Below, piece by piece: positions 8,187 to 15,555 of a stretch of 15,647 nt of DNA. This stretch comes from Clostridium sp. (GTDB taxonomy: Bacteria > Bacillota > Clostridia > Acetivibrionales > Acetivibrionaceae). The translations under genes were made by a program, and so were the position numbers. Positions within the stretch are counted from its first letter, which is position 1; the number at the start of each line of letters is the position of its first letter. The notes below the pieces were generated by a model, which searched no databases, had not been told where the DNA came from, and was given only the letters and a program-made list of their open reading frames with translations. The stretch covers positions 1 through 15,647 of the forward strand of contig DUVG01000194.1 of assembly GCA_012841175.1 (NCBI GenBank). The letters are read 5' to 3'.

Positions 8187-11100
8187 TCACCTACATAAAT
8201 TCTCAATAATATTCATTAATATCTGACGTTTTTCGTTTTCTGAAAGAGCTTCAGCATACTCGTCAAGTGTAGCAGTCAAGTCGTTATATAGTAAATTCGC
8301 TCTATCGCTGCACTCGGTCTTGTAAAAGGTTTTAATTTCTTCCTTGCCATTTTTATCAATAAATATCAACTTATAAATATTGCTATCATCTTGTTTGTTA
8401 TCAAATAAATTTTCCTTATCCTGAATTTCTACAGTTTCTTTAAACTTAGCTATTGAAGAAATAAAAACAGAAATAGTCGAGGTGTCCCAATCATCAATCC
8501 TTAGTCCTGTAAACTCTTTAGCTATAAACTCAATAAATCGACCTTCATCACTTGTCATATGCTTTATTAAATCCAGTACTCTATCTTCTCCATTACTAAA
8601 AAGATGGTTTTTAGTAGTTTCCTGTAATCCATCATGCCAATCTTTAAGAATAGAGGATAAAGATTGTTTCTCTGATTTTGATTTTGCAAATACATGCCTA
8701 AAATCAGCCACAAGTTTATTAATAAGGTCATTTTTAGCCTGATCGTGTATCGCTTTTACTGAACTGATATTGTCCACAATAGAGACATTTACTTCTTTGT
8801 ATGGGAAAATATCTAAAATTCGTTTAAATAAAAATTCCCTTGCATTTATTTCAGGAGATTTCAGTGCACTAATAAACTTCTGTTTGTTTAACTCAATTTT
8901 TTCAAATTCTCCATTACCAATATAATACTTTTTTAATTCCTTTGAGTATTTAGGTAATGCAGTAAGCCAACGAACCATAGCTTTAGTAATATAAGAAAAA
9001 GTATTATATTCTTTTTCTTTTTCATTAATATAATCAGAAAACAGCTTTTCAAGCTCTTTAATGTAATTTTCTTTATCATCGTTCCAATTTTCTAAACCAA
9101 TATTATATTCATAAGGATTCTCATTAATAGCACTTAGTAATGTAGCTGTAATTTCAAGTTCTTTATTATTTTTCGTAATTACAACATATTGCTTAAAAGA
9201 ATGGAGTACGGCGGCAAGAAAGACAGGGATTACTCCTTTTTTTAAACCTATACCATAATCAGGGATGGTTAATCTTTCATACAATATTCCAAAACTTTTA
9301 TTCCTTCCGTTTGCAGATTTTTTTATGAAGTTTTGTATCTCGTCAAGCACCGTTTGTACATTTTCATCACTGTTACCTGACATTATTAAATTTGGAGAGG
9401 TGTCAAAATTAGCTAATACACCAGTTTTCACAAGTACACTACGCATAATGGCAATATCTTGTCCTGTACCTCCAAGTCCTAAATTTGGCTCTAATTGATT
9501 AGCCAAAAGCCCCGAAATCACCTTGTTTCGATAGTTTACAACATTAGTGGTTATTAAATCCTTGTTAATAACCTCATTAATGATAATAGGGGTAAACTTA
9601 AAAACCTTACTACATATCTCAGATAATAGTTGAGAGATTAAAGCTTTTCTATAAATAAGCTTTTTCTCCCCCTTATAATAATATGAAGCTAAACGCATCT
9701 CTGGTTTAAGGTAAGTGGATAAAAATTCATCCATTACTTCTTCTAAATCCTCTATATATATATCAAGCTCTTCCGATAAGCTGTCGTCTCCATGTTCTTT
9801 CAGTTCTTTAACCGCTTGGTATTCATAAGCAACCTTTTCAATTTCATAGTCTTTCTGAGAAAGGATAAATACTATTCTGTCATGGTCGCCTTTCCCGCTT
9901 GTAATATATTCAGTTGCTTTAGCAACATCATCCTCATTATGAGTTATAACACCAAAAACCACTCCGTCAGATGTAGTATTTGCAATCTTCTTGCTCCAAT
10001 TTTGAACATCACAAAGCTCATCACACTCAATGAATGTGAAATCAAAGTATCTTGTTATTTCATGATCATCATTATAGCTTGTAGGGTAGAGATAATTATC
10101 AAAGGAAACGCTATTAAGAATCTCTTTAAGGGTTCTATTTATTTTAACCTTTTCAATTGCATCAGTAATCATACTACCTATATTAATTCCGGTAGTATCC
10201 TTGAGTTTTAGATAATGATTACTCCGCTTCATGTAAATAACATATTGCTTATTCTCTAGTTCTTCTAAGGTTTTTGTTATTATTGAAATATCTTTAACCG
10301 TATGCCTAAAAGTATTTATAATTATTTCTGGTATTGGTGGCAGTTTATCAAATTGATTTACAATATAAATTAGCGCTATGGTTTTTATAATCTTTACACC
10401 TAACTTATCTTTTTCAATCTTCCTAATAATATTCTCCGTTAATTTCCACAGTTTATATGTCTCATTTGTATATGCCTCTTTCTTTAACAACGGCTCAAAA
10501 TAGTCATATATATAATCGGGCGTGAGTATAGGAAATACATCATTTGCTTCATGGATAAAAGCAGATAATGTATGTTTATGCTCTGCAGAAAGAAACGTAA
10601 ATATGGTTCTCTCGTTTTGGGCTACTTTTTCAGAAAGTCTTGGCAGTATAAAAGTTGAAACAGGATGTAACGGATAACAACTATATATTACAGTATCAAA
10701 CAATTCCGGTGTTATCTCTGAAAACAGATTTTGACCGCTAAAATATTTTTTTGTATCGTTAAAATTTGCAGTGTTTGCTTTAAAGAATTGTTTAATTTTA
10801 GGATCATCCTGCTCTATTACATTTGCAATAATTTCATATATCTGGGAAAAATTATTACGTATTTCAACAGCTTTATAACGTCCTGAAACTCCACGCCAGC
10901 CGTCTACTTTACTTTTTGAAAGCTTATCTATATAGTTGGTGATATCTTTATGTGTAATAAGCAATATATGCATTTGATTCTCTTTACTTCTACAACACTT
11001 CTCAGCAAAATCCTGTAAGAGACGTGTATCTAAAGCCGATATCTTATCTATTCCAGATTCTAAAAGTTTGCTAAACTCATCGTATATGACAAATATACCA

Positions 11101-11813
11101 TCATAACCTTTTGACTTAATTTTATGAGTAACATTCTCATATAATTCAACTACATTACTACTGATAAATGGATTGAACTCTGCACCAGAAGCAAGTGCTG
11201 GGTGCATTTTTACAAATCTTTCATAAACCTCTGCATTATAATCTTTTAATTCTTCTATAAATTCAGAAAGAGGCTCATTTAAATCTTTTTCTAATTTTTT
11301 GTAAGTATCTGGATAATTTTTTTTCCAATTATCTATCGTCTCGATGGCTGCTTTAAAATGCGTATCAGGCAAAATGTCGTCTAGTTCTTCATTTGACAAT
11401 GCTCTTTTCAATCCAAGTAAAAATGATTGAGATAAACTTGAGCCTCCTTGTATAAGGACAGGTAAAAACTTTCTATCACTCTCTATGTAGCTACAAATAT
11501 AATCATATAATTCCCTATTATACTCTTGAATTTTTGGCAACAGATTTTTAAATAAATCTCTATCTTTTCTCATCAATAAAGATAGAAGAACTAAGACGAT
11601 ATGTGACTTACCCTTACCGTATGCACCAACAAGTATTCTCGCTCTTTCAGTTGAATTAGGATAAGTGCTTAACATTATTTCTTCAATAAGCTCAAGAGAA
11701 GCCGACGTTAGTATAAACCCTTTAATTTTATCTTCATTAGTTATGTCATATTCAATGTTTATAGATTTCTGAAAACCTTCAGAAACACTTATAAAATTCT
11801 TTATTCTTTCCAT
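8187..11813 (-). CDS. Large BrxC/PglY-like P-loop ATPase
   Basis: This 1208-residue ATPase has Walker A GAYGKGKSH (63-71), Walker B FVIYDEF (241-247), a sensor-like LLITHKD (284-290) and an Arg-rich GWRGVSGRYK (305-314) that could hold an arginine finger. This spacing and the long helical remainder resemble BrxC/PglY ATPases of BREX and other large defence ATPases; the similarity is by motif only. The rest has no nuclease, methylase or transmembrane signature I can point to. It probably works with the DUF4007 protein encoded just upstream and the helicase downstream as an ATP-driven sensing or interference complex (inference). The start is the ATG at 11813, with GAGGGGGTG about 5 bases upstream; the longer frame from 11849 overlaps the DUF4007 gene. 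It ends at 8187, within the ribosome site of the desulfurase gene. Confidence 0.9.
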   Translation of the reverse strand: MERIKNFISVSEGFQKSINIEYDITNEDKIKGFILTSASLELIEEIMLSTYPNSTERARILVGAYGKGKSHIVLVLLSLLMRKDRDLFKNLLPKIQEYNRELYDYICSYIESDRKFLPVLIQGGSSLSQSFLLGLKRALSNEELDDILPDTHFKAAIETIDNWKKNYPDTYKKLEKDLNEPLSEFIEELKDYNAEVYERFVKMHPALASGAEFNPFISSNVVELYENVTHKIKSKGYDGIFVIYDEFSKLLESGIDKISALDTRLLQDFAEKCCRSKENQMHILLITHKDITNYIDKLSKSKVDGWRGVSGRYKAVEIRNNFSQIYEIIANVIEQDDPKIKQFFKANTANFNDTKKYFSGQNLFSEITPELFDTVIYSCYPLHPVSTFILPRLSEKVAQNERTIFTFLSAEHKHTLSAFIHEANDVFPILTPDYIYDYFEPLLKKEAYTNETYKLWKLTENIIRKIEKDKLGVKIIKTIALIYIVNQFDKLPPIPEIIINTFRHTVKDISIITKTLEELENKQYVIYMKRSNHYLKLKDTTGINIGSMITDAIEKVKINRTLKEILNSVSFDNYLYPTSYNDDHEITRYFDFTFIECDELCDVQNWSKKIANTTSDGVVFGVITHNEDDVAKATEYITSGKGDHDRIVFILSQKDYEIEKVAYEYQAVKELKEHGDDSLSEELDIYIEDLEEVMDEFLSTYLKPEMRLASYYYKGEKKLIYRKALISQLLSEICSKVFKFTPIIINEVINKDLITTNVVNYRNKVISGLLANQLEPNLGLGGTGQDIAIMRSVLVKTGVLANFDTSPNLIMSGNSDENVQTVLDEIQNFIKKSANGRNKSFGILYERLTIPDYGIGLKKGVIPVFLAAVLHSFKQYVVITKNNKELEITATLLSAINENPYEYNIGLENWNDDKENYIKELEKLFSDYINEKEKEYNTFSYITKAMVRWLTALPKYSKELKKYYIGNGEFEKIELNKQKFISALKSPEINAREFLFKRILDIFPYKEVNVSIVDNISSVKAIHDQAKNDLINKLVADFRHVFAKSKSEKQSLSSILKDWHDGLQETTKNHLFSNGEDRVLDLIKHMTSDEGRFIEFIAKEFTGLRIDDWDTSTISVFISSIAKFKETVEIQDKENLFDNKQDDSNIYKLIFIDKNGKEEIKTFYKTECSDRANLLYNDLTATLDEYAEALSENEKRQILMNIIENLCR

Positions 11814-11829
11814 TGCGCCACCCCCTCTG

Positions 11830-12714
11830 CTAGTTGTTAATTTCCTCATAGTACTTGTTCACACAGTCTAAAAAAGTAAATTTTGTATTTATACGCACAA
11901 CATCAAGCCCTGCTGTCCTAACAACCCTTATATAACCTAAATCTTGTAATTTGTATAGATAATTGGTCAATGCTATAATCTCTAGATTAAATATCTTTCC
12001 TACATTGCAAGGATCAGTGAGAAGGGAATTTATTCTTATTTCTTTTTGATCTTTAGCATTATCTATAATAACCGCTAAAACTATCAAAGGATTCAAAGAG
12101 TCTTTTCGAGGAGAAGACTTTTTGTAAACTTTTTCCTTTTTGTTAACTATATCAATTAAATTTAGTTCTCCAAAAGGACAATCAATATTACTTTCAGGAT
12201 GTACCTTTTCAGGATTTGACTTTTTTCTAGACACATATGTATTAATAATACACTCAAAATCGCCCTCTAAAGAACTAACAGCATATTCCTTATTTTCATC
12301 TTTAATCTTAGCATAGCTTGATAGTTGTCCAACAAAATCATCTTTTTTAAACTCTCCAATCTTAAACTCGTTGAAAAAATAATACCAAGCTGTAGCTTCA
12401 TCAAAGTTTGAAGCCAACTTATATTGCAAAAGCCATAATGTACCCATTTCCTCAATGTAACGATCTTTATCCCAAATAATTTGACCTATAGGACTTAGCT
12501 CTTGTTTCTTCTTACCTGATAAATTTTCATCAGTTAACCCTACGGCTTGTAACCAATAACGTAAAGATCTGACCATATTTGCACCAAGCCCTAATATATC
12601 CATTGGATTTTCAGTCTTGTCTGTAAACACATCAGGTTTCTTAACAACATTCTTTATGCCTTTATATAACCAGCCTTTTCTTATAAAAAAACTCTCATGC
12701 CCTCTAAATCTCAT
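11830..12714 (-). CDS. DUF4007 family protein
   Basis: The 294-residue protein opens with RFRGHESFFIRKGWLYKG and continues with ILGLGANMVRSLRYWLQAVGL, the pattern of DUF4007 proteins, which are recurrently found with PAPS-reductase-like and ATPase genes in defence clusters. The function is not known. The C-terminal 85 residues (from about NPLIVLAVII) look like a winged helix, with helices around IRINSLL and IIALTNYLYKLQDLGYIRVVR, so DNA binding is plausible. The protein has no membrane segment. The start ATG at 12714 has GAGGGAT about 4 bases upstream, and only 3 bases separate it from the PAPS-reductase stop. Only 16 bases separate its stop from the start of the large ATPase, which suggests co-production of an ATPase/adaptor pair. 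The family call is from remembered sequence pattern and not from a search. Confidence 0.85.
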   Translation of the reverse strand: MRFRGHESFFIRKGWLYKGIKNVVKKPDVFTDKTENPMDILGLGANMVRSLRYWLQAVGLTDENLSGKKKQELSPIGQIIWDKDRYIEEMGTLWLLQYKLASNFDEATAWYYFFNEFKIGEFKKDDFVGQLSSYAKIKDENKEYAVSSLEGDFECIINTYVSRKKSNPEKVHPESNIDCPFGELNLIDIVNKKEKVYKKSSPRKDSLNPLIVLAVIIDNAKDQKEIRINSLLTDPCNVGKIFNLEIIALTNYLYKLQDLGYIRVVRTAGLDVVRINTKFTFLDCVNKYYEEINN

Positions 12715-12717
12715 ATT

Positions 12718-14445
12718 TTATCCCTCGCTCTTTTCTTTAACAGCTAAATATTTCGTCATTAAGCATCCGCCTTCAAGATACTTAGCAGTAATACACATTT
12801 TACACCGCTTACATTTTGCAGCATTAATCTTATATTTATCTCCATAAATTGAAATAGCACCATGTCTGCACAAAGACTCACATTTCAAGCATTTGCGACA
12901 TGCGTTATATTTTCTGATTTGATATCCCACCATACGTTGCAAATCATCATGTTTTTTTACATTCATTGTCTTTATTTTAACTGCATACTCGTATCCATCT
13001 TGCCTAAATGGTTGTATAGACAAAATGGGCACATTTGTTTTAACATCAAGTACAATAGTTTCGTTAATGAGCTTTCTACCAAGCTCTTTTGAAACTTTTC
13101 CAAATGGAATAAACAGCTCGTAAAAATCATCATTAATAGGTCTACAAAGCTGATATATCTTTGCATGTTCCTCAGTCGTACAATTAGAAAACTTTATCTT
13201 TATATCTTCAGCAGATGAAACCCCATTACCACCTTGACGAGCTTTCCACTTACCAGTATCTACATAGACTTCAGCATCTAGTTTTCCTATCTGCCTTGCA
13301 AAACTAACAAGGAAATTCCGCCAATTATTATATTGCTCTGGCATATATATCTTTGATAAAAACTGTGCTCTTTCACTATTATTAGGGCAACACCAACAAC
13401 CAACTCTGTCATAACCTAAACGATATGCATCGTTAAAATCAATGTTTTCTCCAAGAATATAAAGCCAAATATCAATATCTTTCCAAAAAAATATAGGTGA
13501 AGCCACTGTCTGCTGTTGAATTTTAATCGATTCAGCATCATCTTCAATTCTATTATACTTACTTCTACTTACAGATTCATATTTACGTATTCCATAATAT
13601 GTTAATATGCTTTTATCTCTATATAGATTATTTATAATTCGTGTAATCGGTCCAGTCTTGAACATTGAGCAACACCATCTCATCATACGTGCTGGAGGAC
13701 CAATATCCTCACTCACCTTATAGAAATCCTGCTCTTTATTTTTGGCAGTCTTTAAAATACACTTCGGATTATTCTTGCGAAAGCGTTCTGTATACTCCAT
13801 TGTTAATGGAAATTCAAGTGTTGTATCTCCAAATATATGTACTAAACTTGGATTACTTAAAGCTCTTACAACTAGGTCAGCAACAACCGAAGAATCTTTA
13901 CCACCAGAGAAGGATATAACTATATTTTCTAACGGATATTTTTTTGCAGAATCACATATAAAATCAAAAGCTTCTGATTTAAGACAGTTTAACCGTTCAC
14001 CATTCGCTTTGATAAATACAGACATAAAATTATTAAAATGCTCATATGTATTTTTTCCCTTATGCTCATCAAGTTCCTTTATGATATTGTCAATATCCAC
14101 TTTGTCATAAGTTTTAACTGAAACAACTTTAGGCTTTCCGTTAATATAATATCTGTTGTTAGAACACCATACAGATTTATCAATGTACTTAAATGCCTTT
14201 GCCGTTAGTATTTCTATCAAAAGCCTTTCTTCAGGAAATACAGGACGGATATCCGCACACATGTATTTTGTTTTCTTACCACAAATTGAGCATATATCTT
14301 TACCTATATCATTCGCATACTTAACAATTGGCACTTTACATTCAGAACACCAAAACACTTCTGAAGGAATATCTGGTTCAGTTTTATTACCACAAAAATC
14401 ACACGTCTCACTAAAAGCTTCTTTGTTGCAAGTCTTGCACCACAC
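12718..14445 (-). CDS. DndC-like PAPS-reductase-family sulfur transferase with zinc ribbons and ferredoxin domain
   Basis: This is the likely sulfur-insertion enzyme. Numbered from the in-frame ATG at 14460: four CxxC pairs at C8/C11, C20/C23, C38/C41 and C57/C60 form two zinc ribbons. The PP-loop FSGGKDS (184-190) binds ATP to activate the DNA backbone or another acceptor. RWCCSMFK (C263, C264) and GCWCCP (C355, C357, C358) supply cysteines for an Fe-S cluster as in DndC. The C-terminus has CRKCLKCESLC (C521, C524, C527, C531) and CKRCKMC with C566, a two-cluster [4Fe-4S] ferredoxin pattern. Classical DndC is about 500 residues and lacks the ferredoxin tail. The start is the GTG at 14445: GGAGGTGA ends 5 bases before it, and the upstream ATG lies on that ribosome site. 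First gene of the sulfur cluster, 48 bases after the excisionase-like gene. BREX type 4 BrxP also has this fold; an assimilatory reductase is unlikely given the neighbours. Confidence 0.92.
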   Translation of the reverse strand: MWCKTCNKEAFSETCDFCGNKTEPDIPSEVFWCSECKVPIVKYANDIGKDICSICGKKTKYMCADIRPVFPEERLLIEILTAKAFKYIDKSVWCSNNRYYINGKPKVVSVKTYDKVDIDNIIKELDEHKGKNTYEHFNNFMSVFIKANGERLNCLKSEAFDFICDSAKKYPLENIVISFSGGKDSSVVADLVVRALSNPSLVHIFGDTTLEFPLTMEYTERFRKNNPKCILKTAKNKEQDFYKVSEDIGPPARMMRWCCSMFKTGPITRIINNLYRDKSILTYYGIRKYESVSRSKYNRIEDDAESIKIQQQTVASPIFFWKDIDIWLYILGENIDFNDAYRLGYDRVGCWCCPNNSERAQFLSKIYMPEQYNNWRNFLVSFARQIGKLDAEVYVDTGKWKARQGGNGVSSAEDIKIKFSNCTTEEHAKIYQLCRPINDDFYELFIPFGKVSKELGRKLINETIVLDVKTNVPILSIQPFRQDGYEYAVKIKTMNVKKHDDLQRMVGYQIRKYNACRKCLKCESLCRHGAISIYGDKYKINAAKCKRCKMCITAKYLEGGCLMTKYLAVKEKSEG

Positions 14446-14467
14446 GGATATCACCTCCATTTACGCA

Positions 14468-14484
14468 ATATTATGTCATAATAT
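14468..14484. promoter_or_regulatory. Perfect 17-bp palindrome, operator candidate of the sulfur operon
   Basis: The sequence atattatgtcataatat is an 8+1+8 perfect inverted repeat, 22 bases before the GTG start of the PAPS-reductase-like gene and just upstream of its ribosome site. The size suits a dimeric HTH repressor. It overlaps TATTAT, a possible -10 box for a weak promoter with TTGATG at 14503-14508 (minus strand), though the 19-bp spacing is long. Regulator unknown; AT-rich DNA yields some palindromes by chance. Confidence 0.45.
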
Positions 14485-14493
14485 CTGCCCCAA

Positions 14494-14715
14494 TCATATG
14501 GACATCAATTTTTTATTTTGTTTTTTTTTATTTTTAATGTATTTTCCCGTGCTAATCCGTGCGTCTTTAGGTTTCTCAGCATCTTCAGGGATTACCCACA
14601 ATTTATCACCCATTTTCTTGGCTCCAAGAATTCTATTTTGTGAACATAAAGTTTGAATCCTTCTAACTGAAATATTCCATTTTTCAGATGCTTCTTTAGC
14701 TGTTATATAGTCCAC
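14494..14715 (-). CDS. Excisionase-like MerR/HTH_17 DNA-binding protein
   Basis: The 73-residue protein starts with YITAKEASEKWNISVRRIQTLC, the helix-turn-helix of small excisionase/HTH_17 proteins, followed by a wing-like segment GDKLWVIPEDAEKP. Such proteins help integrases excise mobile elements or act as small regulators. The C-terminus is a Lys/Asn-rich tail encoded by long A tracts. The start is a GTG at 14715, with GGAGGT 7 bases upstream. It sits between the HTH_36-type gene and the sulfur operon on the same strand and shares a promoter region with them. No integrase is in the window, so whether it controls excision or the downstream operon is open. Confidence 0.83.
   Translation of the reverse strand: MDYITAKEASEKWNISVRRIQTLCSQNRILGAKKMGDKLWVIPEDAEKPKDARISTGKYIKNKKKQNKKLMSI
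14496..14505. repeat. Direct repeat copy 1, atatggacat
   Basis: One of two identical 10-bp copies; the other is at 14736-14745. This copy covers the last codons and stop of the excisionase-like gene and lies just before the palindrome upstream of the sulfur operon. It may be a binding site for the excisionase-like or another HTH protein. Two 10-mers 240 bp apart in AT-rich DNA is weak evidence. Confidence 0.3.
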
Positions 14716-14735
14716 AGATTAGACCTCCATAAAAA

Positions 14736-14745
14736 ATATGGACAT
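14736..14745. repeat. Direct repeat copy 2, atatggacat
   Basis: The second copy lies a few bases downstream of the expected transcription start of the promoter at 14758-14786 and just upstream of the ribosome site of the excisionase-like gene. This is a position where a bound protein could block initiation. Same caution about chance occurrence as for copy 1. Confidence 0.3.
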
Positions 14746-14753
14746 ACTACTTA

Positions 14754-15425
14754 TTATATTTTATTCTCATATGCGCATAATGTCAATAATTTTGGTAATA
14801 ATATGCTTCTTACAACCCATAGTTTTTTAGAAGATATTTCTATAATATTGAAAGACTTATATTCAGCTGTATTAATATCATAATACTTCTTTTCAATACC
14901 CCAGATGTTACCCTGTATAGTTCTAGGTACTGCAAAATTGTCGCCCTCCCTGCGACAGTTATATAAGGGAATTGCAACATCAACAAATTCTATATTATTT
15001 TCTGTTATATATTCCTCTATTTTTTTACTTCCATAAAAAAGGTAATCGCTATTATAAATACCACTCTCAAGTTGTATATTCTCAAAATCAGATTTTAAAC
15101 AGTCGGCAGGCTCATTTTTTTGTGCTTCCGTACTTTCACTTTGCTTTATATCAATACTGTCATCTTTTCTCTCATAGAATAAGAAATTGACATACTCAAC
15201 ACCTACGCTTTCCGTTTCATGTTTTTCTTCTTTTATCTCTTCTAGTGGTTTTTCTAGTGTTGAAGGAGGCTGTTTTTGCTCATCTTCATTTCCATCATCA
15301 GGATTAAGCACAAGAGTATAAAGATTGGAACTCTGCCCGCCATTGTCCCTAAAACGATAGTCTTTCTTTACATATCCTGCGTCAATAAGATCGTTTATTG
15401 CTCTTTGTACCGTCCTCATACTCAT
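14754..15425 (-). CDS. Helix-turn-helix replication-initiator-like protein (HTH_36 type), 5' end uncertain
   Basis: From the ATG at 15425 the protein has 223 residues. The reading frame is open and clearly coding further upstream, to a TAG at 15537-15539: it encodes KFTKRATLVVFYLINRANKE then FPAVKTIAKDCN, the first helices of a helix-turn-helix that continues as MSMRTVQRAINDLIDAGYVKK. The recognition helix is split if translation starts at 15425. No ATG, GTG or TTG occurs between 15425 and the TAG, so the gene is either 5'-truncated or uses a non-standard start. The domain is typical of replication or regulatory proteins of Clostridial plasmids and integrative elements. The C-terminal part (FLFYGSKKIEEYI and beyond) is not recognised. 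Its last codons contain the promoter for the next gene. Confidence 0.7.
   Translation of the reverse strand: MSMRTVQRAINDLIDAGYVKKDYRFRDNGGQSSNLYTLVLNPDDGNEDEQKQPPSTLEKPLEEIKEEKHETESVGVEYVNFLFYERKDDSIDIKQSESTEAQKNEPADCLKSDFENIQLESGIYNSDYLFYGSKKIEEYITENNIEFVDVAIPLYNCRREGDNFAVPRTIQGNIWGIEKKYYDINTAEYKSFNIIEISSKKLWVVRSILLPKLLTLCAYENKI
14758..14786 (-). promoter_or_regulatory. Near-consensus sigma-A promoter
   Basis: On the minus strand TTGACA (14786-14781) is followed by 17 bases and TAAAAT (14763-14758). This matches the housekeeping consensus at 11 of 12 positions with ideal spacing. It lies inside the 3' end of the HTH_36-type gene; the start point would fall near 14751, about 35 bases before the GTG start of the excisionase-like gene. 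The spacer includes the 8-bp palindrome atgcgcat (14771-14778). It is the best candidate for the main promoter of the excisionase-like gene and the sulfur operon. Confidence 0.55.
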
Positions 15426-15532
15426 GTTACAGTCTTTTGCAATGGTTTTGACCGCTGGAAAGCAGGTGAATTCCTTATTGGCACGGTTTATAAGGTAGAA
15501 TACAACAAGGGTAGCCCTTTTTGTGAACTTAT

Positions 15533-15555
15533 CGCCCTATCGGGCGGACTTTTTT
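15533..15555 (+). other. GC-rich hairpin followed by a T run
   Basis: A 5-bp all-GC stem (15533-15537 with 15542-15546, 4-base loop) is followed at 15550-15555 by six T on the plus strand, as in an intrinsic terminator reading rightwards. No plus-strand gene in the window would use it. On the minus strand it lies right after the stop of the edge gene but has no U tract behind it. It also abuts the stop codon that closes the HTH_36 frame, so it may mark a junction. Confidence 0.35.

Noticed and set aside
12267..12455. Second minus-strand frame of 62 codons inside the DUF4007 gene, and similar frames at 3422-3640 and 12972-13166
   Set aside because: Each lies wholly within a well-supported gene in another frame and has no ribosome site or recognisable domain.
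8187..14445. Classifying the cluster as BREX type 4 because of a PAPS reductase and a BrxC-like ATPase
   Set aside because: No PglZ phosphatase or BrxL is present, while a desulfurase and DndD are, so phosphorothioation-type chemistry fits better.
13742..14656. Plus-strand open frames of 122 and 166 codons opposite the PAPS-reductase-like and excisionase-like genes
   Set aside because: Their translations look like antisense shadows (Ser/Leu/Phe-rich, no motifs), while the minus strand carries clear catalytic motifs.
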